Of a DNA stretch of 64,000 bases, positions 22,331 through 32,839 are shown piece after piece. This DNA comes from Bactrocera neohumeralis (Eukaryota > Arthropoda > Insecta > Diptera > Tephritidae). The notes under the pieces are model-generated. The model ran no database searches, was not told the DNA's origin, and worked only from the letters and a program-made list of their open reading frames with translations. The stretch covers positions 22,717-86,716 of the forward strand of contig NW_026089728.1 in NCBI RefSeq assembly GCF_024586455.1, given 5' to 3'. Position 1 is the first letter of the stretch, and every line of letters begins with the position of its first letter. The translations under genes and the position numbers were made by a program.

Positions 22331-23643
22331 TGTATGTTGTTCTGTGTTTAATATCACAATTTTTGTGATGGGGCGGGTTATTGTGCCTTGAGCAGTTCGG
22401 ATTTCAACCACTCGTGTTGTATTGTCAAAGCCGGGAGAGACCTTTTGGATTCGACCGAGCTTCCATTCGTTGGGTGAAATATTTTCGTTTCTTATAACGA
22501 CTAAGTCGTTAACTTCAACATTACGTTGTGGATATTTCCATTTGTATCGTTTGTGTAGCTCCTTAAGGTACTCTTCCTTCCGTCTCTTGCAAATGTGCTG
22601 GTAGAGTATTTTTAGTTTCTGCCATCTGTTAACGATGCTTAAGTTTGCATCCTCTAAATTGGGTTCGGCAGGGGTTAACAATGGGGTACCTATAAGGAAG
22701 TGTCCTGGAGTTAGAGGTTCCAAGTTTGATGAGTCGTCGCTTATGGGGCTTATTGGCCGAGAGTTTAAACAACTTTCAATACGGGTCAATAGGGTAGCAA
22801 ATTCTTTAAACGTGAATTTTTGTAATTTTGCGATCTTTTTTAGGTGGGTTTTTAGACTTTTTACGCCTGCTTCCCATAATCCACCCATATGTGGAGCTCC
22901 TGGTGGGTTGAAGTGCCATGAGATATTTTGATGGCTATGGAGAGATGTGATTTGAGTTCGAAGTGTCTGTAATAATTCACGCCGATCTTTCATTAGCTAC
23001 TGTGAAGCTCCTATAAAGTTTGTTCCGTTGTCGGAATAAAGATTGGCGGGACATCCACGCCTCGAGAAGAAACGGGAGAATGCTGCTAGGATGGCTTGCG
23101 TAGTGAGATCGCTAACGGGTTCTAGATGTATTGCTTTAGTTGAGAAGCATACAAATACACATATATATCCTTTGGTGATTAGACATGCTCTCCCAGTGTA
23201 GTTTTTGATGTCCAGCAAAGTCGATACCAGTGGCAGCAAACGGCCGGGTTAGGATGGTTCGCTCATTTGGAAGAGCTGCCATTATTTGGGTTTGTTGAGC
23301 CTTGTTGTGATACACGTTTTGCATTGATGAATTATTGTTTCCAGAATTCTGTCCTTAGGAGTCGAAGAACTAGCTGATTTCCGCCGTGTAACGTTGCTAA
23401 ATGGGTGAATTGAGTTAATAATTTTGTTATACGACTATTATAGGGTAATAAGATAGGGTGGCGCTCATTATATGATAGCGCTGCGGAATTGGTTAATCTT
23501 CCGTCAATTCGCATAACTCCTTTAGGGTCAATGAATGGATTTAAAGTCAATAATGAACTTTTCTTATGTATTTGGGTTTTACGGGTCAATGCATCATATT
23601 CTTCTCGGGAATGTGTTTTTTGGGTGTGAATAATTAACTTCAT
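22310..23643 (-). pseudogene. BEL integrase and C-terminal domain, broken by stops
   Basis: Three pieces on the minus strand make up the integrase. At 23332-23643 is the zinc-binding N-domain region with HLATLHGGNQLVLRLL. At 22997-23324 is the catalytic core with RPFAATGIDFAG, then KAIHLEPVSDLTT and LYSDNGTNFIGA. At 22310-22993 are the third catalytic glutamate (HMGGLWEAGVKSLKTHL) and the C-terminal domain ending NEWKLGRIQKVSPGFDN. The Asp, Asp and Glu positions are all present. Breaks lie near 23325 and at 22994-22996. Confidence 0.9.
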
Positions 23644-24595
23644 TCGGGTTGTTTTTTAACTCTTCCGGGGTTATTTCGTGGTTTGAGTAACCAATTTCTC
23701 GCCTCCTTGGTGAGGCATTTGCGCAAAACCTGAATAGGTAAGCGATAACGCGAATAGCTCTGGGGAATGAGGAAAACCTTTCGAGTATATCCTCTTGGAT
23801 GGTTATCGCAAACGTCTTAACGGGTTTGAATTCCACGGTAGTGTTGTACGTTTTCTCCGATGCTGGAAAATGCTCCTTTTCATTTTGTAGCCATTGGGGT
23901 CCATGCCACCAGATGTTGCAATTAAATAGATCGGTGGGTGTACATCCTCGGCTTGCTAAGTCTGCGGGATTGTCTTGGCTTTCCACATGGTTTCAATTTT
24001 CGACTCCCACTTTTTCGGTGATTGCAGCTACTCGATGAGAAACGAAAGTGGTCCATGAACAGGGTGGTTTGTTTAACCAAGCAAGAACTATGGTTGAGTC
24101 AGTCCAAAAATAATTTTTATATTGGGTTAGGTGTAGTTGGGATAGGATAGAGTTAACAAGGTTAGCTAGTAGAACCGCTCCGCAGAGTTCCAATCTGGGT
24201 AGGGATACGTTTTTAATGGGAGCAACTCTTGTTTTTGAGACTAAGAGAGTTGTCCATATTTTGTGTCCAACTGAAACCCTTACATAAAGTGTCGCGGCAT
24301 ATGCTTTTTCTGAAGCATCAGAGAAACCGTGGAATTCGATGGTGGCTGTTGGGTCAAAATGGGTCCATCTGGGTATTTCAATTTTATTTATGTTTTCATA
24401 ATCCTTTACAAAGCTGTTCCATCGATGTAGGGTGAGGGGCTTCAGGCTTTCGTCCCAGTCAGTTTTATCTAGCCATATTTGTTGCATTATTATTTTTGCC
24501 GTGATTATAATTGGTCTAAGCCAACCGGCTGGGTCAAACAATTTTGCTATGGCTGATAAAACTTCACGTTTGGTGTGTGCGGGTTTTTTCTCCAT
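23594..24595 (-). pseudogene. BEL RNase H / Pao peptidase-A17-type region
   Basis: The frame 23993-24595 reads REVLSAIAKLFDPAGWLRP, a highly typical Pao signature, then IEFHGFSDASEKAYAATLYV with the first RNase H aspartate, LPRLELCGAVLLANLV with the glutamate, and FWTDSTIVLAWL with the second aspartate. A stop at about 23990 separates it from 23594-23986, which continues with DNPADLASRGCTPTDL and IWWHGPQWL. It sits between reverse transcriptase and integrase as usual for BEL elements. Confidence 0.9.
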
Positions 24596-24860
24596 TGGGT
24601 TGACGAGGAAGAAAAATGAATCCTTTTTGGAGTTCCATCGAATGCCCAGGGTTTTGGTGTTCTCGGGTTCCGAAAGGTTGTGTGTTTCCGTCTCTAAAAG
24701 ATGATCCTATGGAAGTCCTTACAGAATGTGTGGGTCATTGGATTACCATTTTCGCAGAGCGAATTCTGGGGACTTCAAAGCGGAAATGAGTTCATCTCGT
24801 GCTGACTTTGCCGTGGTCAGGTCATGTGTTCCAGCTAAAACATCGTCTACATACATTTCC
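24596..24860 (-). pseudogene. BEL reverse transcriptase, palm with YVDD, frameshifted
   Basis: A frame change separates this piece from the upstream polymerase part. It starts with MYVDDVLAGTHDLTTAKSA, so the YVDD catalytic box is intact (24842-24853). It continues to ALKSPEFALRKW and, through a stop and a further shift, to LGIRWNSKKDSFFF. The segment then joins the Pao region downstream. Confidence 0.85.
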
Positions 24861-26535
24861 TGCGAAGTATTTTGGCTGCTAATGGGTGGGTTTCTTCAAC
24901 ATAATCGGCTAGCTTCATCAGGGTACGGATCGCTAGATACGGCACACAATTTATGCCGAACGTGACTGTTTGCAATTCAAAGTCTTCTATTGTGTCTTCC
25001 GGGGACTTCCTAAATAATATCCTATGGAACCGAGTGTGATTAGGGTCTACGAGTATTTGCCGGTACATTTTTTGAATGTCCGCATTAAAAACGAATTGGA
25101 AGAGTCGCCAATTTGTGACCAGAATGACAAGGTCTTTCTGTAAAGTAGGCCCGATATGTAAGACGTCATTCAAGCTTTTGTGATTTGACGTGGGGCAAGA
25201 TGCATTAAATACCACACGCAATTTCGTGGTTATACGATCGGGTTTAATGACTGCGTGGTGTGATAAGTAATATTGGGTCGCTTTACCAGAAGGGTCATAT
25301 TCTACTTTCTTCATTTGTCCGAGTTCCAAATATTCCATAATTGCTTTGTCATATTCTGCCTTCACTTCGGGTTTTTTAAGTAAAGCTCGTTCATTTCGGA
25401 GGAATTGGGCCAACGCTATATGTCTAGAGTATCCGATATCAATATTGTCGGGTTCTTTGAAGGGTAGGGTTACTATATAGCGCCCATCTGGATTACGACC
25501 GGTAGTTTTTTGGAAAGTTTCCTCACAAATTTGGTCCGATTTGGAAACTACGGATTCCTTTGGGATTTCCTCCACCTCCCAAAAACGTGTGAGTAGATTC
25601 TGGGTTATGGGTCCGGACAATATCCATCCGAATTCTGTCTCTTGAGCTAAGAGTGAACCTAGTACGTTTCTCTTTACTCCATTGAGTAAAATACTTGGAT
25701 AGATATCACTGCCGATTAGAAAATCCACGGGTCTGTGTTTGTGAAATTGGGTGTCGGCTAACGCGAATCCAAGATTTTTAAGACACTGCTTTGGATCTAT
25801 GGGGTATGAGGGTAAATTATCAGTTAGGCTATTTAGTATAAATGCCTGTGCTGATAGCTTATAATTTATATTCAAGGGTGAGCAAAGCGTGATTTCACAA
25901 ATACTCGTTGGTGTTGCTGAAACTGCATTGTTTAGTCCGGTCACTTGGGCTGATACAGAGTGGGTGGGAATATCCAAACTTCTTTGAAGTCTTCGAGATA
26001 TAAATGTGGCTTCCGATCCTGAATCAATAAGAGCTCTCGCGGAATATCGCTGGCCATTATGTTCTACTTGAACCATTGCAGTACCGAGTAATATCTGCTT
26101 CCTACTTGGGTTGGGTGGGTCTTGGGTTGATGATTTGGTGGACTGTATAGTTGTTGTGTAGGATTGCCGATTTGTATTTGTGCTTTGGGTGGGTAGTGCG
26201 GTACTTGAAGCGTTTTCAGGGTTCGAACTAATGACGTTTGGTATTTCCGGAGTGGATTCAGGTCGAAAGCTGGATTCTCTGTGTATCAGAGTATTGTGTT
26301 TTTTGTGACACTTACGACACGAGAATTTAGTCACACAGTTCTTGTAGCTATGTGATATGGCCAAGCAGTTATAGCAATAACCATATTTTTTCATTGCGAG
26401 AAATTTGGGACATTCTCGAATAGGGTGCTGCTTTTTGCAGAGCTTACAGCTTTCTGTATCTATATTATTTTGAGTAAGGTTGAAATTATTATTCCTTTGG
26501 GTGTAAGAGGGTCTAGCAATTTGTGTTTCAGCCAC
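24847..26535 (-). pseudogene. BEL gag knuckles, protease and N-terminal reverse transcriptase
   Basis: This is the longest open part of the polyprotein (562 codons). It begins in the late gag region. Zinc knuckles follow (CKLCKKQHPIREC, CYNCLAISHSYKNC, CRKCHKKHNTLIH). The retropepsin has ALIDSGSEATFISRRL and FLIGSDIYPSIL. The polymerase begins near HHAVIKPDRITTKLRVVFNA and includes FNADIQKMYRQILVDP with a catalytic aspartate. It ends by frameshift just before YVDD. The ATG shown here is internal; translation in an intact copy would begin with gag near 27472. Confidence 0.9.
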
Positions 26536-26548
26536 GTTTGCATGAAAA

Positions 26549-27472
26549 GTGTTATATTTCTTTTCATCTGTTCTTTTAACTGTACCGGTGTGGAATGGGG
26601 GTAATTTTGCTACTGAAGCTTTGAAGTTTCTAACAGATTCGAGAGTTTTGTATTTGTGGGTTAAAAAACTGTCGAAATTTGACCACGTCGGTATATCTGA
26701 ATTATCTGCTAGGGTATATTCAAAGGTTTAGGTAGTTTTGAACTACAAAGATATATTAATATCGGATCCCAGCTTTGTGTGTCAATCATTGTTTAAATTG
26801 GTTAAAACGTTATTAACGGAACGTTGTAAGCTTTTTATAGCACAACCTGTTTCCTGAGTTACCTGGGGTAGGTTAAAAAGGGTCTTTAATTGGGTGTTTA
26901 CCTGCAACCTCTTATTTTCGTATTGGTGGACAAAATTTTTCCAGGCAAGTATGAAACCATCATTTGTTAAGTTTTGAATAACCTCTCTTGCTTCTCCTCG
27001 GGTCTTCTGAGTAAGGTGAAAGAGTCTTTCAACATTACTAATCCTTGGGTTACGGATATACAGGGCTGTAAACATATCCCGAAAGGTGGGCCAAGTTGCA
27101 TAAACTGCACTGAACTGCAGGAGCGAAATCCATGATCGTGGCTTCCGAAGTCCTTTCCTGAATGGGTTGGGTTGAGACCTGCGTTTTACGCGTATCTACA
27201 TCTTCGTTGATGGAAGCTAAGCAAGAGAGGTACATTCGATAACTTTTTTGGTATTTTTCTTTCACTTCAAAGAAGTCGATGGTATCATGACTTTCGCGAG
27301 AAATTCTTCTAATCGCATCGTATGAGCGCTTTGCTTTTTCATAGAGCGAAGTTAGTTCGACCCTTTTAATTTCTAGGGTATAGACCGATTCATCTTCACT
27401 TTGGGTCTGAAGATGGTCTTCAACGAATTCAATCAAATCTGTTGTTGTAATTTTGAAATCTTCCATTTCCAT
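26549..27472 (-). pseudogene. BEL gag, N-terminal and capsid part
   Basis: The ATG at 27472 starts MEMEDFKITTTDLIEFVEDH, an acidic helical N-terminus. The frame shifts near 27060-27120, where FAPAVQ is followed in the other frame by MFTALYIRNPRISNVERLFH. It runs to a stop at 26782, after which TLSWDPILI-like capsid sequence (SWDPILIYL) and LESVRNFKASVAKLPPF follow in broken frames to the knuckle region. The start codon was chosen because it opens the first long frame after the leader. Confidence 0.8.
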
Positions 27473-28310
27473 TTTTGGGTTAGATATATTTGATCTTTGG
27501 GTTGAACAAGCAAAATAAGTCGCGTAGGGTTGCCAAAATGTAAGAAAACAAACTTTAAAAACTTTTTGTATACTGATTTATTTATTTAATTTCAAATTAA
27601 TTTTATTGTTTTTATCTCGATGGTGTCCGATGGTTAATATTTATGAAATTATTAAATTTCCGATGAATCGTAGCAAAAAAATCGATAAATAAAAGTTTTG
27701 CAGGGTTTTGCACTTTTTCCTACTGGGTCACCTTTTGAATTTCCTACTGGGTATTTGTCTTTTGACGTGATGTTCGCTAGCAATTTTCGTCACCAACAAA
27801 TATAATGCGGATGGGTGCGCTATTCGTAGGTATAAGCGAGTGTATATTTATTTATATGTAATTTTAGTTTAACGAGAAGAATGCAATAGCCGACGGCAAA
27901 ATATATGCACATATTTTATTATTGCACTTCTTCTCTTGAGTAAGTATATGCAGGTATGTATGTATATATAATTAAATAGTGCAAATCAAATTTTTGTCAA
28001 CCCAATAGAACAAATAAATTATGCTTAAGGACACAATTTCACAATTTTTTAACAAATATGATTTGCACTTTATAATAATATATAGAAAAAATATGGGTCG
28101 CACTTACAGTTTTTCCGCTTTTTGTTAATTTCGTTTTGTTTTTGGTTTGAGTTATTCGTTTGGGTATTTGTTGATTATCTTACAGGCTTGTTGTTTGCTG
28201 GGTGCACTCTTTTAACTTTTGGGTTTGGTTTTGGAACTCCAACGATGTGGTTGGTAAAATTCCCACGAAGACTTTTTCTTTTAATTATCGCGGCTCGATA
28301 GGACCAAAAA
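27473..28310 (-). other. BEL 5' leader
   Basis: About 840 bases between primer site and gag ATG, without a long open frame, as usual for BEL elements. It contains T-rich stretches and short TATG simple repeats. Confidence 0.6.
28291..28306 (-). promoter_or_regulatory. Primer binding site of the BEL element, tRNA-Tyr-like
   Basis: On the minus strand TGGTCCTATCGAGCCG begins 4 bases after the LTR. It matches the complement of a tRNA-Tyr 3' end (TGGTCCTTCGAGCCGGA) apart from one inserted A. Confidence 0.65.
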
Positions 28311-29019
28311 TGTCGGGGTATGTCGACGTATGGGGCCGATTGCGAATAATTAAAAGATAATTAATTTCAGTGTAAACGTTATAAAACTCTGGTTTAATAT
28401 TCAATTTGGATGTATACAAATATAATTTTGTGTATATATAAATATATGGGTGTATGTGTTTTACCAATACGGGTTAATTGGTTTACTTTGTAGAGATATA
28501 ATATATGTACATGTAATTCTATGTTAGTTTATTTAATTCTTACAACCTGTTGTGGATTATGATTTCTGTGTTGTTGTTGTTGATCAAGGGGTTGTTGTTC
28601 AAGAAAAGGTACCAAATGTTTTCCTTTATGTATATATGACCGGATGACACACTTTCTCTTTCCGTGTTCACTATATTGTAATAAACGTAAATTTGTTGTC
28701 CGTGTTCGCTTGTATCGCATTATGTAATTATAGAATTCGCTTGATTTTGTTCACTTCTATGTCACTTATATGTAGTTCACTTGTTGTAGTTGAGAATAAA
28801 TGTTTTATTTTATGGCGCACCTTCGCTTTTGATATTCACTCCTGTGTTGGCGGGATAATAATGCCTTTTTGGTAAAAAGCGCGGGAAAATGTTTTCTTCG
28901 TTTCTCCTTTTTCGCCTGTTGCGTGAAGTTGGTGCGGTTGATACTCCTCTACATTACGCCTCTATTACTTTTTGTAATTTGTGGGAGTAATGCAGAGGAG
29001 TATTTGTTTGGATTAAACA
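28311..29019 (-). repeat. 5' LTR of the BEL element
   Basis: 709 bases, TG...CA. The right flank ACATA duplicates the left flank of the other LTR. It is the uninterrupted partner of the LTR at 19409-21275 and shows the empty hAT site. Confidence 0.95.
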
Positions 29020-29075
29020 ACATATACATGTATTGTTCAATTTTCCAGCCTTCTTTGGCTACACGCCACATTCAC

Positions 29076-29308
29076 TTGTATATAACGGTCCTCGCAATAT
29101 GTTTCATTCAGCATTGTACCAACTTTAAATTTTTTAAAACGCAACTGCAACACAAAGTCCCAATGTGCACCTTTCAGCGTTCGGAAGCGGTACCAGCAGG
29201 TTAACGGCTGGCCTACATTCAGGCTATTCACCTCCGGCGAACTGACATCCTCGAAGATGTCCACCGTTTTATTGCACTGATCCTTGGTGAGGTCCGCTGT
29301 GTCACTAC
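29076..29308 (-). CDS. Host exon: start of a CUB domain
   Basis: On the minus strand the acceptor region is TTTTCTTACGCCTCATAGCAG, and the exon has two bases of a split codon followed by 77 codons. It reads SDTADLTKDQCNKTVDIFED, then VNSLNVGQPLTCWYRF, then FVLQLRFKKFKVGTMLNETY and CEDRYIQ. The donor is CAA followed by GTGAAT at 29075. The cysteines and the alternating hydrophobic strand before CEDRYIQ fit the first half of a CUB domain, completed by the exon at 18200-18331. NKT and NET are possible N-glycosylation sites. TAGCAG at the acceptor is a tandem acceptor that could add one codon. The protein is probably secreted or on the cell surface. The BEL insertion lies 51 bases beyond the donor-side exon end. 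Confidence 0.75.
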
Positions 29309-29856
29309 CTGCTATGAGGCGTAAGAAAAGTGTAAATAAAGTTGAGTGCCAGGAAGGATGTGAAAAAGTAAATATGCATGCACTCGTGTATAAAGCAAAG
29401 TGGGAAAGTAACGGGAGGTCACCACACCTTTAGACACATTAAAACTGTTGTTAGCATTTAAGTGCGTATTGTTGTTTAAATTTTATATGTTATTGAGTAT
29501 ATTCTAAACTTAGTTCGCTTAGGACACCAGACGAAATATGTTTATAAAATTATCATACTTTAAGAAATACTCGAAAGCTTAACATGAATCAAGCGTGATC
29601 TGTCAAAAAATACTATTGAAAAAAGTAGCTCTACTTGGATTACCCGTTATTATACGCCCGTTAATACCACAATTGTTACTGAAATTAATTTTGCTATCAT
29701 TTAAGGGTAGAACCAATGTATAAGTTATATATATTTTAGCAGCTATTTTAATATAAAAAGAAAAAAAAGTTTTAACTCTACATCAAATTGCGAACAATAT
29801 CCTTTTAAATGAAATTTAAATTCCGGTGAAAGTATTATTAACTAGTAAGGAAGAGT
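29309..29856. other. Non-coding DNA upstream of the CUB exon
   Basis: AT-rich, presumed intron on the minus strand. No gene or element is recognised. Confidence 0.5.
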
Positions 29857-31211
29857 TAAGTTCGAGTGCGACCGAACATTTAATACACTTACAACGTGCA
29901 AGAATCAAAGCCAGGGAAATACTTTAAGGTGTAAGACCTATCATATAAAGTAAAGTCAGCCGGGTAATCGAAAATCATGCTAATAGTTAAATAGGGGCTA
30001 GGCCAAGTTTTCGCTTAAAAGTATATATTTTAGACACAAGAATACACTGTTATGTATAAAACACGCGCTCTTATTTTCATTGGGATAACTCACATGTCGG
30101 CCGATATATGCGCTACAAAGTCATCCCGAATTTCGAAAATGTTTTTATATATTAAGTATATGAGGGCTAAAGAAAGTATTGGTCCGATTCAACCCATTTT
30201 GGACATACAGACATACTATTATAAGAGAAGGATTATCCCTAATTTCAGTTTTGTATATCACACATTGACAAACATTTTCGCCCAAAGTCAACAATAGATA
30301 CCATGGGCTTGAACAGGTTTTGTTTGATTTAATCAATTTTCGATCATAAGGTGACACACATTAAATGCATTATTTGTGCAAAGTTTTATCCCGTTATATT
30401 AATTGGTTCTTGATTTGTGTACTAGAAACTGAATGATTCAAGTAAAATTTACAATTTTGTTATATGAGAAGTAGGCGTGATTTTTGTCTGATGTCGTCCA
30501 TTTTCGCAATGTGTAAGAAGAAAATCTCGTACTAAATTTTGACGAACTCGGTTGGTCGGGTTCCGAGGTATGAAATTTCACTTAAAAGTGGGCGGCTTCA
30601 CGAACATCGTCCAATTTTCACATCGGCTCCCATAAATCTCACTCATACAATCCCTGTGGTAAAATTTAATGTTTTCTGCGTATTTGGTTATTGATTTATC
30701 GCGATTTTAGTAGTTTTAAAGATTACCGTTATATGGGGAATGAACGGGTTAACTTCCAATTTCATCCATTTTCACATTGCTCGTAGAAGGCCTTATAGAT
30801 TTGCACATAGCGATTTTGGTTGTTTTAGCTTAAGCGGTTTAGGAGATATGTTCATTAATTTTTTCAAAAAATTTTGCCTTCAGGTGCCCCTTGCTGCTGT
30901 AACCCTCTGAACCAAATTATGGAGGTATAAAAGGGTAGGTATAAAACCTTAATTCAGTGCTTAGTTGTGGCACTTTATATGTTTTTGGTTAATGGCGATT
31001 TGAGGGCGTGGCAGTGGTTCGATTATGCCCATCTACGAACTCGAATTTTTTTTTTGTACTAAGAAACCCGCAAACCAAGTTTCATTGAGATATCTCAATT
31101 ATTACTCAAGTTACAGCTTGCGCGGGTGGACGGACGGACGGACGGATAGACAGATAGTCAATCGTATTTCAACTTTTCTCGTCATCCTGATCATTTATGT
31201 ATATATACATA

Positions 31212-31936
31212 ATGGTTGTCAAATATCTCCTTTCCGCATTTTTGCTTTTTATGCAATGCTTTATAAAAAGTGTTACAGTGATCGGATTTAGTGCAAGTAT
31301 GCGCCGTTTCGTTCGATAATCTGTTTCCATCTAGACGGCAACTTCGTCATATCCCCCTCGTAGAAGCCCCCTCTTTATTTACGAATAACTAGGACAGCCA
31401 CTTTTCACAAGCCTCTTTTGAGTTCAACTTTACACCAATAAGGGCGTTCGCAATGAACAGGAACAGGTGGTAATCACTTGGCGCTATGTCCGGGCTATAT
31501 GATGGATACGATAAAACCTCCCATCCGAGTTCCCGTAGCTTCTGCCGAGTCATCAACGAAGTGTGTGGTCTGGCGTTCCCTGGTGGACCACCACACTCTT
31601 CCTGTTGGCCAATTCTGGACGCTCCTGCGATTCAGCGGCCTTCGACCCCGACCGTTTTCGCTTGATATTATCGTATGTGATCCATTTTTTGTCGCCACTC
31701 ACCATTCGCTTCAAAAATGGGTCGAGTTCGTTCTGTTCCAGCAACATATCGCATGCGTTGATTCGGTCCAGAATTTTTTTTTTATCGTCAAATCATGCGG
31801 CACGTCGTTTTGAAGGTTATGTCAAGGCCTTTCAAAGATGTATAGTATTGCCAGATACGAGCTCTTTAGCACTTTATACATTGCCGCGGAATTCAAAAGA
31901 CAAAAATGCGGAAGGGAGGTATTTGACAACCTAATA
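31212..31936 (-). mobile_element. Mariner, internally deleted, about 725 bp
   Basis: The ends are inverted repeats of about 30 bases, GGTTGTCAAATATCTCC on the left and the complement of GGTTGTCAAATACCTCC on the right, with TA at the outer borders. On the minus strand the frame at 31553-31747 reads RMVSGDKKWITYDNIKRKRS, the region of the first or second catalytic aspartate, and then lost frames continue with CKVELKRG and YEGDMTKLPSRWKQIIE up to the C-terminus. About 0.55 kb of N-terminal coding sequence is missing. It has no function of its own. Confidence 0.85.
31303..31790 (-). pseudogene. Mariner transposase remnant (C-terminal half)
   Basis: The remnant runs from the linker before SGDKKWITYDN to GGFYEGDMTKLPSRW near the C-terminus. 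It needs at least two frame changes and has a stop within the SII-PGHSAK region, where the typical S-P-DL-PSD box should lie. The N-terminal DNA-binding domain is absent. Confidence 0.8.
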
Positions 31937-32136
31937 TAACCCTATATCTACAAGGTGATTTTAGGTGATACGTACAGCCGTTAGGCGAACAAAGCTACAG
32001 TACTCTGTAGCAACAGGTAGCAAGAGTATAAAAAATGTTATCTTAAAAAATTCGAAGCAGAATTAAAAAAATTGCCACAAGATTCTTTAAAAATTGTAAA
32101 CATTTTAGCCCAATTTGTTTTGTTTTTAACACTTAC

Positions 32137-32184
32137 CCACTTGTCACCCAACACCATCGAAAATACTTTCAAAAATCGCTGCAT
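32137..32184 (-). CDS. Candidate short host exon with strong splice donor
   Basis: On the minus strand ATG at 32184 opens 16 codons (MQRFLKVFSMVLGDKW) that run into GG followed by GTAAGTG, a perfect donor. The hydrophobic start could be a signal or membrane segment cut by the intron. No acceptor is seen upstream within the preceding 60 bases, so it would be a first coding exon. There is no recognisable domain. It may be chance. Confidence 0.25.
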
Positions 32185-32839
32185 ACTTTTGGCCGCATTG
32201 TCCGCTTTTCTTCATTGTCATTTTCATTATTAAACGAGCGGTGGAGCACGTTGTGTGGCGCGCAAATTGCTGTTAGTTCCAACTGTCCAATCAGCTTGTC
32301 TGATTATTACTAAAGTTCTATGCAGCTGCGGGCGTTTTCCAATCTCTTCTTCTTTTGTTTGGTTTTTTTTTTTCATTTCTATTTCTGCTAAAGTTATTTG
32401 TGCGCTTTTATCGTGGTGTTTGCAGCCAACTCATCACGATTTTTTTTGAAAAGTGAGTTCGTGTATGAAAATAATGAAAAGTATGAGAAAGTCTAAAAGT
32501 TTAAACTACTACACTCGCAAACGCAGCTAGTTTTTAGCTTCTTATTTAAATTCCTAAAATCATTTCAATTTTTCCAGTCATCCAAGATTCCGCTTACAGC
32601 GCTTTAGCAATTCTGCGCCATTAGGTGCAGGCACTCAACGGGACGCTTGTAGCATATCAAATTCTTGCCTGTTTGCTGTTGTTGTATGCTCCATTTTTTT
32701 CGCTGCTGATGGACTTCATCATTGCCTTTAATTTATTTTGCGATTTTACAAATGAACAAAGAACATTGTGCTGAATTTGAAATTAACGTTGCCTTGCTTT
32801 GTGTGATTTTTTTCGAAAACCGCGCGATGCGTACAAAAA
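32185..32839. other. Non-coding DNA
   Basis: AT-rich sequence with T tracts; no gene or known element seen. Confidence 0.5.

Larger units (their letters stand above)
19409..29019 (-). mobile_element. BEL/Pao LTR retrotransposon, near-complete, inside the CUB gene intron
   Basis: Two LTRs in direct orientation bound the element, both beginning TGTCGGGG and ending AAACA on the plus strand. A 5-bp duplication ACATA flanks it (19404-19408 and 29020-29024). On the minus strand the order is LTR, primer site, leader, gag, protease, reverse transcriptase, RNase H, integrase, a further ORF, LTR. Coding regions carry several frameshifts and stops, so this copy is dead. By eye the LTRs differ at about 14 positions in some 696 aligned bases plus two small indels, indicating a fairly recent insertion. 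It lies in the same orientation as the host gene, and its target duplication starts 51 bases beyond the upstream exon's last base. Confidence 0.95.
29857..32036 (-). mobile_element. Long DINE-like repeat, interrupted by a mariner
   Basis: Read on the minus strand the repeat starts near 32036 with TTTATACTCTTGCTACCTG and continues past the mariner to a GTCY microsatellite (about 31120-31145, GGACGGACGGAC on the plus strand). It then runs through about 1.2 kb of non-coding sequence to 29857. Start, microsatellite position and lack of coding content resemble DINE-1-like elements and the copy at 7344, although the body differs. Removing the mariner gives about 1.45 kb. Confidence 0.6.

Noticed and set aside
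22422..22931. Plus-strand frames inside the BEL integrase
   Set aside because: They are shadows of the minus-strand integrase frame.
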